Shown here: piece by piece, positions 1 to 9,200 of the stretch
Layout of the letters: the number at the start of each line of letters is the position of its first letter
Position numbering within the stretch: position 1 is the first letter of the stretch
Assembly: GCA_030141605.1 (NCBI GenBank)
Contig: JAQGDQ010001801.1
Location: forward strand, 1 to 24,973
Source of the DNA: Tubiluchus corallicola
Taxonomy: Eukaryota; Priapulida; Priapulimorpha; Priapulimorphida; Tubiluchidae
Reading direction: 5' to 3'
DNA: 24,973 nt
Position numbers and translations under genes: made by a program
The notes under the pieces: generated by a model
What the model saw: only the letters and a program-made list of their open reading frames with translations
Databases searched by the model: none
Told to the model about the DNA's origin: nothing

Positions 1-321
1 ATGAAGTACAGCTTTCAGCATGTGGTGCCACTTTGAGTATCAGGTGCATGAGATATTTTGAGCATGAGCGGAGCACACTGAGCATCATCAGAAACCTACA
101 ATGTGAGTTGGTAAAAAAGCCAAATAAGAGCTCGTAATTTATACCAATATTTCATAATGATTTTACATAAATGTTTTTTTTGAAATAAAAATAATTCTAG
201 TTGAGACATGTTTTGTTGATGAATTAATATTGTCACAACTCACCAGAAAAGTCGTCTGCACGTGTGAATATTATTTTTATAAGATTGGTACTTATATAAA
301 TTTCTTTCTTTCTTTTGACAG

Positions 322-354
322 AACCTGCAGAGACTTGTACTTCCTGGAAGAAAT
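322..354 (+). pseudogene. Mirror copy of exon 6 on the plus strand (left arm)
   Basis: Identical to the minus-strand exon at 3538-3570, including the TTTGACAG acceptor and the GTGAGA donor. It would encode PAETCTSWKK in the opposite transcription direction. It may belong to an inverted paralogue whose upstream exons lie left of the window, or be a stranded duplicate. Typed as pseudogene only because no parent gene is visible here; nothing in the exon is broken. Confidence 0.5.
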
Positions 355-466
355 GTGAGATTTTGATTTGTCATTATTTTTGAAAGTTGTTTTTTATCTA
401 ATCATTTTAGCGCTTAACAATGCTGGATTATTTGGGTATCTATTAAATTGAAGATCAATCATGATT

Positions 467-530
467 GCAGTGGTAGGGTTGGCTGTATTGGATGTGTGAT
501 TTAAAGTCTCTAGTTCGAATCCAAGACTGG
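467..530 (+). repeat. tRNA-like (SINE-head-like) block, left arm
   Basis: Contains GCAGTGGTAGGG, resembling a tRNA D-arm/A-box, and about 40 bp later AGTTCGAATCC, close to the B-box consensus GGTTCGAATCC. The T-arm stem does not pair well and no acceptor stem is evident, so this is a tRNA-derived relic and not a functional tRNA gene. The mirror copy is at 3362-3425. Confidence 0.4.
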
Positions 531-688
531 TTATGTTTTGTTTTTGTAATAGTGGATTTTTTTACTAACAATAGCTAGTGTAGCTCTGAAAACATTATGT
601 TATGTAATTCGAAATGTGAGACATGATTTTTACTATTATCTAACTAATTTTAAAATAGTTAAACTAATTTTTGCTCTTGTTTTTATAG

Positions 689-733
689 CAGCAGACACAG
701 CCGGTCGCGTAAGCCTAAACTTTGCGCATGGAG
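689..733 (+). pseudogene. Mirror copy of exon 7 on the plus strand (left arm)
   Basis: Identical to the minus-strand exon at 3159-3203, with the same TAG-CAG-CAG acceptor series and GTAAGA donor. The peptide would be ADTAGRVSLNFAHG in phase 1. It is intact and splice-competent in appearance. It suggests a tail-to-tail duplicated gene or an inverted duplication of the 3' half of the receptor gene. Typed as pseudogene only for want of a visible parent gene. Confidence 0.5.
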
Positions 734-906
734 GTAAGAATGAGTCTCTTTTATTGCAGTAATAATTTTGCTAGGTGGCAGCATAGGTTATTTAAACACT
801 CTTATATGTTGCCTCCTCGAGTGAGGGAAATCCTAGTTTTAAACTGCCCATTATTTTGTTATTTTTTTAATTTTGATTAAGTATTGCCTGCTTAGCAAAG
901 TGCTTT

Positions 907-2201
907 GCTAGCCATCAGCACCACCTGGTGTTCACAACATTCAGTATGCTAGCCATCAGCACCACATGGTGTTCACAACATTCAGTATGCTAGCCATCAG
1001 CACCACCTAGTCTTCACAACATTCAGTATGCTAGCCATCAGCACCACATGGTGTTCACAACATTCAGTATGCTAGCCATCAGCACCACCTGGTGTTCACA
1101 ACATTCAGTATGCTAGCCATCAGCACCACCTGGTGTTCACAACATTCAGTATGCTAGCCATCAGCACCACATGGTGTTCACAACATTCAGTATGCTAGCC
1201 ATCAGCACCACCTGGTGTTCACAACATTCAGTATGCTAGCCATCAGCACCACCTGGTGTTCACAACATTCAGTATGCTAGCCATCAGCACCACCTGGTGT
1301 TCACAACATTCAGTATGCTAGCCATCAGCACCACATGGTGTTCACAACATTCAGTATGCTAGCCATCAGCACCACCTGGTGTTCACAACATTCAGTATGC
1401 TAGCCATCAGCACCACCTAGTGTTCACAACATTCAGTATGCTAGCCATCAGCACCACCTAGTGTTCACAACATTCAGTATGCTAGCCATCAGCACCACAT
1501 GGTGTTCACAACATTCAGTATGCTAGCCATCAGCACCACCTAGTGTTCACAACATTCAGTATGCTAGCCATCAGCACCACATGGTGTTCACAACATTCAG
1601 TATGCTAGCCATCAGCACCACCTAGTGTTCACAACATTCAGTATGCTAGCCATCAGCACCACCTGGTGTTCACAACATTCAGTATGCTAGCCATCAGCAC
1701 CACCTAGTGTTCACAACATTCAGTATGCTAGCCATCAGCACCACCTAGTGTTCACAACATTCAGTATGCTAGCCATCAGCACCACCTGGTGTTCACAACA
1801 TTCAGTATGCTAGCCATCAGCACCACCTAGTGTTCACAACATTCAGTATGCTAGCCATCAGCACCACCTGGTGTTCACAACATTCAGTATGCTAGCCATC
1901 AGCACCACCTGGTGTTCACAACATTCAGTATGCTAGCCATCAGCACCACATGGTGTTCACAACGTTCAGTATGCTAGCCATCAGCACCATCTGGTGTTCA
2001 CAACATTCAGTATGCTAGCCATCAGCACCACCTAGTGTTCACAACATTCAGTATGCTAACCATCAGCACCACCTGGTGTTCACAACATTCAGTATGCTAG
2101 CCATCAGCACCACATGGTGTTCACAACGTTCAGTATGCTAGCCATCAGCACCATCTGGTGTTCACAACATTCAGTATGCTAGCCATCAGCACCACCTGGT
2201 G
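907..2201. repeat. Minisatellite, 41-bp unit, about 31.6 copies (left of palindrome centre)
   Basis: The unit begins GCTAGCCATCAGCACCACCT and ends ACATTCAGTAT; successive GCTAGCC starts are 41 bp apart. Variation is concentrated at one site (CACCACCTGGTG, CACCACATGGTG or CACCACCTAGTG). The CACCA..TGGTG core can form a small hairpin. A 164-bp (4-unit) block marked by AACGTTCAG occurs at 1961 and again at 2125, a recent internal duplication. Confidence 0.98.
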
Positions 2202-2357
2202 GTTTGTGCATGGAAATCTTGATTTGCAAAAGAAAAGACTTGTGACCGAACTTCAAACAATCTTTTATTGTCTTGGAACAAAGAGCACAAACATGGTGTC
2301 AATATCAACACGACCGTAAAATATTTGAAATATTTCAGTAATATTTGCCATACTAAT

Positions 2358-2363
2358 TTTATT
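2358..2363 (-). terminator. Poly(A) signal AATAAA (minus strand)
   Basis: Canonical AATAAA hexamer in the unique spacer of the inverted repeat, 26 bp after the stop of the candidate terminal exon. A second hexamer is at 2264-2269. Placement fits a 3'UTR of the minus-strand receptor gene. AATAAA is common by chance in AT-rich DNA, so this is supportive only. Confidence 0.35.
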
Positions 2364-2388
2364 GATTGGTGGCAAATTGTGACTGACG

Positions 2389-2435
2389 TCAAATGCAAAG
2401 CATACTTGAAATATTTATGCACTGTTTAGAACTCT
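2389..2435 (-). CDS. Candidate terminal exon of the IgSF receptor
   Basis: Inside the palindrome spacer the minus strand has an acceptor-like GTTCGCCTCTAG. An open phase-1 stretch follows, encoding E-SSKQCINISSMLCI and stopping with TGA at 2391-2389. AATAAA lies 26 bp further on (2358-2363), and a second AATAAA is at 2264-2269. No AATAAA occurs on the plus strand of the spacer. The acceptor pyrimidine tract is weak and the peptide short, so this is the least certain exon. The alternative is that the gene ends by reading through the exon 7 donor. Confidence 0.3.
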
Positions 2436-2463
2436 CTAGAGGCGAACATTTGAAATGAAGGAA

Positions 2464-2971
2464 GGTGCTGATGGCTAGCATACTGAATGTTGTGAACACC
2501 AGGTGGTGCTGATGGCTAGCATATTGAATGTTCTGAACACCATGTGGTCCTGATGGCTAGCATACTGAATGTTGTGAACACCAGGTGGTGCTGATGGCTA
2601 GCATACTGAATGTTGTGAACACCAGGTGGTGCTGATGGCTAGCATACTGAATGTTGTGAACACCAGGTGGTGCTGATGGCTAGCATACTGAATGTTGTGA
2701 ACACCATGTGGTGCTGATGGCTAGCATACTGAATGTTGTGAACACCATGTGGTGCTGATGGCTAGCATACTGAATGTTGTGAACACCAGGTGGTGCTGAT
2801 GGCTAGCATACTGAATGTTGTGAACACCATGTGGTGCTGATGGCTAGCATACTGAATGTTGTGAACACTAAGTGGTGCTGATGGCTAGCATACTGAATGT
2901 TGTGAACACCAGGTGGTGCTGATGGCTAGCATACTGAATGTTCTGAACACCAGGTGGTGCTGATGGCTAGC
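2464..2971. repeat. Inverted 41-bp minisatellite, about 12.4 copies (right of palindrome centre)
   Basis: Same 41-bp unit as 907-2201 in the opposite orientation, with only about 40% of the copies. Outer units show part of the same variant order as the left array: the third unit from the edge carries the TAG variant, the fourth CATGG, the fifth CCTGG. The arrays therefore descend from one array that was inverted and then changed length. Confidence 0.97.
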
Positions 2972-3158
2972 AAAGCACTTTGCTAAACATAAAATAGCAG
3001 GCAATACTTAATCAAAATTAAAAAAAAAAATAACAAAATAATGGGCAGTTTAAAACTAGGATTTCCTTCACTCGAGGAGGCAACATATAAGAGTGTTTAA
3101 ATAACCTATGCTGCCACCTAGCAAAATTATTACTGCAATAAAAGAGACTCATTCTTAC

Positions 3159-3203
3159 CTCCATGCGCAAAGTTTAGGCTTACGCGACCGGCTGTGTCTG
3201 CTG
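3159..3203 (-). CDS. Exon 7: 45-nt cytoplasmic exon with triple NAG acceptor (right arm)
   Basis: The acceptor tract is CTCTTGTTTTTATAG followed at once by CAGCAG, so three in-frame acceptors (TAG, CAG, CAG) three bases apart are possible. The donor is GGAG|GTAAGA. Read in phase 1 it gives S/ADTAGRVSLNFAHG. If the donor is not used, the frame continues GKNESLLLQ and stops at 3130-3132, a possible alternative end. An identical mirror exon lies on the plus strand at 689-733. Confidence 0.55.
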
Positions 3204-6200
3204 CTATAAAAACAAGAGCAAAAATTAGTTTAACTATTTTAAAATTAGTTAGATAATAGTAAAAATCATGTCTCACATTTCGAATTACCTAACATAATGT
3301 TTTCAGAGCTACACTAGCTATTGTTAGTAAAAAAATCCACTATTACAAAAACAAAACATAACCAGTCTTGGATTCGAACTAGAGACTTTAAATCACACAT
3401 CCAATACAGCCAACCCTACCACTGCAATCATGATTGATCTTCAATTTAATAGATACCCAAATAATCCAGCATTGTTAAGCGCTAAAATGATTAGATAAAA
3501 AACAACTTTCAAAAATAATGACAAATCAAAATCTCACATTTCTTCCAGGAAGTACAAGTCTCTGCAGGTTCTGTCAAAAGAAAGAAAGAAATTTATATAA
3601 GTACCAATCTTATAAAAATAATATTCACACGTGCAGACGACTTTTCTGGTGAGTTGTGACAATATTAATTCATCAACAAAACATGTCTCAACTAGAATTA
3701 TTTTTATTTCAAAAAAAACATTTATGTAAAATCATTATGAAATATTGGTATAAATTACGAGCTCTTATTTGGCTTTTTTACCAACTCACATTGTAGGTTT
3801 CTGATGATGCTCAGTGTGCTCCGCTCATGCTCAAAATATCTCATGCACCTGATACTCAAAGTGGCACCACATGCTGAAAGCTGTACTTCATGTTAAAAGT
3901 GGCACCTCATGCTGAAAGCTGTACTTCATGTTAAAAGTGACACCTCATGCTGAAAGCTGTACCGCATGTTAAAAGTGGCACCTCATGCTGAAAGCTGTAC
4001 CTCTTGTTAAAAGTGGCACCACATGCTGAAAGCTGTACCTCATTTTAAAAGTGGCACCACATGCTGAAAGCTCTACCTCATGTTAAAAGTGACACCACAT
4101 GCTGAAAGCTGTACTTCGTATTAAAAGTGGCACCTCATGCTGAAAGCTGTACTTCGTGTTAAAAGTGGCACCACATGCTGAAAGCTCTACCTCATGTTAA
4201 AAGTGGCACCACGTGCTGAAAGCTCTACCTCATGTTAAACGTGGCACCACATGCTCAAAGTGGCACCTCATGCTGAAAGCTGTACTACGTGTTAAAAGTG
4301 GCACCTCATGCTGAAAGCTGTACCTCATGTTAAAAGTGGCACCACATGCTGAAAGCTAAACCTCATGTTAAAAGTGGCACCTCATGCTGAAAGCTGTACC
4401 TCATGTTAAAAGCGGCACCACATGCTGAAAGCTAAACCTCATGTTAAAAGTGGCACCTCATGCTGAAAGCTGTACCTCATGTTAAAAGCGGCACCACATG
4501 CTGAAAGCTAAACCTCATGTTAAAAGTGGCACCTCATGCTGAAAGCTGTACCTCATGTTAAAAGTGGCACTTCATGCTGAAAGCTGTACTTCATGTTAAA
4601 ATTGGCACCATATGCCGAAAGCTGTACCTCATGTAAAAAGCGGCACCTCATGCTCAAAATTACACTTACTGTCACTGGAAAACCATTGCTTTGTTGTGTA
4701 TGCAAACAAGACAAATCCAGCAACAATGATAGCAGCTAACAATGCAGCTATAGAACCAGATACTGCCAAGATTGGTTTAATGAGGGCTAATTCTATTAAT
4801 ACAAAACAAAACAAAGCAAAACTTATGTGACTGTCTTTAGAATAAGCCACAAACAACTGTGCAACAATTACTCAATAATACTGTGAGAATCTTTAGAATA
4901 AGCCACAAGCAACTGTGCAACAATTACTCAATAATACTGTGAGAATCTTTAGAATAAGCCACAAGCAACTGTGCAACAATTACTCAATAATACTGTGAGA
5001 ATCTTTAGAATAAGCTACAAGCAACTGTGCAACAATTACTCAATAATACTGTGAGAATCTTTAGAATAAGCCACAGACAACTGTGCAACAATTACTCAAT
5101 AATACTGTGAGAATCTTTAGAATAAGCCACAAGCAACTGTGTAAGAATCACTCAATAATACTGTGAGAATCTTTAGAATGAGCTACAAGCAACTGTGCAA
5201 CAATTACTCAATAATACTGTGAGAATCTTTAGAATGAGCCACAAGCAACTGTGCAACAATTACTCAATAATACTGTGAGAAAATCTTGAAGAAAGTAGTT
5301 ACTGACCAGCACAAGTATTTACCTATCAATAACTTACATCATCCTACACAATACAGTACTGTAAACATACTCTGGGTTCGGCATGATCGTATAGTAAGTA
5401 TTTACCTATCAATAACTTACATCATCGTACACAATACAGTACTATAAATATACTCTAGCTTCGGCATGATCGTATAGTAAGTACTTACCTATCAATAACT
5501 CTCATCATCCTACACAATACAGTACTGTAAACATACTCTGGCTTCGGCATGATCGTATAGTAAGTATTTACCTATCAATAACTTACATCATCCTACTCAA
5601 TGCAGTACTATAAATATACTCTAGCTTCGGCATAATCGTATAGTAAGTATTTACCTATCAATAACTCTCATCATCCTACTCAATACAGTACTGTAAACAT
5701 ACTCTGGCTTCGGCATGATCGTATAGTAAGTATTTACCTATCAATAACTTACATCATCCTACGCAATACAGTACTGTAAACATAATCTGGCTTCGGCATG
5801 ATTATATAGTAAGTATTTACCTATCAATAACTTACATCATCCTACTCAATACAGTACTGTAAACATAATCTGGCTTCGGCATGATTATATAGTAAGTATT
5901 TACCTATCAATAACTTACATCATCCTACTCAATGCAGTACTATAAATATACTCTAGCTTCGGCATGATCGTATAGTAAGTACTTACCTATCAATAACTCT
6001 CATCATCCTACTCAATACAGTACTGTAAACATACTCTGGCTTCGGCATGATAATATAGTAAGTATTTACCTATCAATAACTTACATCATCCTACGCAATA
6101 CAGTACTGTAAACATAATCTGGCTTCGGCATGATTATATAGTAAGTATTTACCTATCAATAACTTACATCATCCTACTCAATACAGTACTGTAAACATAA

Positions 6201-9200
6201 TCTGGCTTCGGCATGATTATATAGTAAGTATTTACCTATCAATAACTTACATCATCCTACTCAATGCAGTACTATAAATATACTCTAGCTTCGGCATGAT
6301 CGTATAGTAAGTATTTACCTATCAATAACTCTCATCATCCTACTCAATACAGTACTGTAAACATACTCTGGCTTCGGCATGATCGTATAGTAAGTATTTA
6401 CCTATCAATAACTTACATCATCCTACACAATACAGTACTGTAAACATACTCTAGCTTCGGCGTGATCGTATAGTAAGTATTTACCTATCAATAACTTACA
6501 TCATCCTACACAATACAGTACTGTAAACATACTCTTACCTGGTAACTTTCAATTCTTACTGAGATCAAACAAAAACATTCAACAAATTCCTCTTTTCTAT
6601 ATCTAAATCTCAGCGAAAATAAGTAAAAATATTCAGTCATTCGTTAGCCTAGCATAAAAAAGGTGAACACTGCAATACAAATAAAAGCTTAAAAGTGATT
6701 TGCGTTGCATCAGAGTAGATGCCCGTTTAAAAGAATACTTACCAATTCTTCTAGCACCACGATCCACCTCCACAAGCACTCGGAATTTTTTCATAGCGTT
6801 AAGATTCTTTACAACAAGCCAGTAAGTTCCCGTGTCTCTTTCTCTTGCTGAAACAATGAGAAGTGTTGCGGCATAGCATAGCTCCTCTTTACCACTGCTG
6901 CTGTTCTGAGAGAACACGTAGCGGATGCTGCCAATTATACGACCCTCAAAGTCCATCCGAGAAGTCGTGGGCGTCAGAGTAATCTTCCCGTCTGTCCACT
7001 CCCACCGAACCTCGGTAAACAGTGTCAATGAGCAGAAGTAGGTGGTGACATTGAGTTTGCTGTAAGCAGGTGTATGAAAAGCTGTCTGGCTTCCTGGCAT
7101 TAATTCTGGTTCTTCTGCAAACGTCACAAACTTACAATGTTTTATAAGATGAATATCATCATTTTCATGTTTCTTTGCTCAGTAGCTTGGAACTTTTCAA
7201 ACAACTCTACAATTGAACTTTATCCTTGTAACATTTGTAACATTGTTAATCTGTAACATAGTGTGACATAGTTGTAACATTGTTAATCTGTAACATAGTT
7301 GTAACATTTGTAACATTGTTAATCTGTGACATAGTTGTAAAATTGTTAATCTGTAACATAGTTGTAACATTTGTAACATTGTGAATCTGTAACATAGTTG
7401 TAACATTGTTAATCTGTAACATAGTTGTAACACTTGTAACATTGTTAATCTGTAACATAGTTGTAACATTTGTAACATTGTTAATCTGTAACATAGTTGT
7501 AACATTTGTAACATTGTTGATCTGTAACATAGTTGTAACATTTGTAACATTGTTGATCTGTAACATAGTTGTAACATTTGTAACAAATGTGTAACATTTA
7601 GTGAGAAAGAGAAGGCATCCCGTATTACACAATCATCTGATGAAAATGATCAATAATTTATCACTTTTTAATTCAGTATTGCTTTTGTAAGTTTATCACA
7701 CCTGCATTGATGAGTGCCGGTGATCGTTTCGACTACAACTGTCATCATCAACGCTTGAAATCAAGTGAAAAAATCAATACATTTACAGCACATTAACGCA
7801 CAAAATACAGATACAAACACAAAAAAGTGAAATTTAAATTATCAAAAACTAGTGGAAATAACTGGAAAGAGTTTCATACGAAAATGTAAGAAATTGTACC
7901 TCACACAAGAGGCAACGACCACAACTCCAGCAAACAATTCAACATACAATAATATTACAAAGTGCAAAAGTAATTATTGATTGGTGGTGAAAGGGTGGCG
8001 AAAGAACTATAAGTTATCGAGGTCAGCCACCCTCTCAGGATTGTTACTAATATAATTAACTTGTTAATGCGCATGTACCAGGTAATTAAAAATTATCAGA
8101 TTTTGCATTTAAGATGAATGAAAATTGAATTATTATACAAATGTGTTAGTTTATAATAAAATAATGTTCAATAATGGGAAAGAAGGACACACGTGACCAT
8201 CTTTAAATATCACCGTATTTTCCCATGTATAAGAGACCCTTTTTGGCTCAGAATTTTCACTTTAAAAATAGGGGGTCTCTTATACATGGGAGTAAGTCTC
8301 CGACTCCAATCTGACACCAACTAGCAAGGTAAGAAAGCCAACCCTTGGAGAAGTCTGCAGCTGGGTCCTCAAGGCATGGAATGGTGTAAAGCCAGAGGTC
8401 ATTATTAAATCTTTCAAGAAGTGTGGCATCTCCAATGCCATGGACGGCACAGAGGACAATGCCATTTTTGAGCAGAGTGACTCCTCTGATGATGAACTGG
8501 CTCGAATTGCTGAAGGTCTGACTCCAGTTGATATTTTTGATGAGAGTGATGAGGAATTTAATGATTTCTATGATGAATAAAGTTATTCATTACCAAAAAA
8601 CTTTTTTCCAGAATTTTTGCCTAAAAATTGAAGGGGTCTCTTATACACAAGGGTCTCTTATACATGGGAAAATACGGTAATTTAACCATTACATATTTAA
8701 AATTAATGTTATGAGGACCTAGAGCCAAAGGAAGAAAAAATTAATTTTCCGCTTGCAGCTAGCAAAAGTGGATAAACATGTAAGTTTAGTTATGAAAAAA
8801 AGAGTTGAAAGAAAAGTATCTTAAAATTCTTTAGGATTAGCGTCCATTATTGCAACATCTACATAATGGGAGAAACTTGTTATGACAGTAATGAGTATTA
8901 AGAGAATGAATTGGTTGTTGAGTCATAAATGTATTGAATATTGATTTTGGTTTGATTTCTAACATTGATAATAACAGATATTGTTGTAATGATTATCTGC
9001 AGTTTGTACACGCCATAGGAACTGATTCTTTCATATATTTAAGAAGCTAGAGCAGCGGAACATTGAAAACAAACACTTGTGGCAGGAACGGTACCTAATC
9101 ATTACATACCTGACTCAGCCACTAAAAGACCGACTGTAAGGTTCTTTTCACCATCCCCGTTTGCCACTGATAATGAGTAGTTCCCCGAGTCAGTGAGCTC

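Larger units (their letters stand above)
1..906. repeat. Left arm of giant inverted repeat
   Basis: The sequence from position 1 is the reverse complement of the sequence ending at 3891. For most of the arm the coordinates of paired bases sum to 3892. By eye the arms differ only by single substitutions (for example near 610 and 826), a poly-T length difference near 865, and about 10 bp near the minisatellite edge. The pairing is still perfect at window position 1, so the repeat probably continues outside the window. The arm holds mirror copies of two cytoplasmic exons and a tRNA-like block. Confidence 0.95.
2202..2463. other. Unique spacer at centre of the inverted repeat
   Basis: About 260 bp not shared between the arms. 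On the minus strand it carries a candidate terminal exon and two AATAAA hexamers. It also has a perfect TGACGTCA palindrome (2384-2391), identical to the CRE core. The only longer open frame runs into the flanking minisatellite and has no coding signature. Confidence 0.7.
2972..3891. repeat. Right arm of giant inverted repeat
   Basis: Reverse complement of 1-906, with a short extra segment (about 10 bp near 2984-2995) and a longer poly-A run. Holds exons 6 and 7 of the minus-strand receptor gene in the sense orientation, and the mirror tRNA-like block (3362-3425). Pairing with the left arm runs out at 3891 only because the window starts at 1. Confidence 0.95.

Noticed and set aside
80-110. 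Possible 11-nt microexon (CATCATCAG|AAACCTACAAT|GTGAGT) in the left arm, mirrored in the right
   Set aside because: The length is not a multiple of three, so it breaks the uniform phase-1 model, and the acceptor has no pyrimidine tract.
467-530. Functional tRNA gene
   Set aside because: The T-stem pairs poorly and there is no acceptor stem; only the box-like motifs are present.
907-2201. CRISPR-like regular repetition
   Set aside because: The units are contiguous 41-bp tandem repeats without unique spacers, in a eukaryotic context.
2186-2422. 78-codon minus-strand open frame across the palindrome spacer
   Set aside because: It starts in unique AT-rich DNA and ends in the 41-bp minisatellite. 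Only a different short frame here fits the receptor's splice phase.
7197-7632. Overlapping open frames with repeated TMLQINNV/MLQMLQLCYR peptides
   Set aside because: Period-three minisatellite translated in several frames on both strands; no flanking coding or splice evidence.
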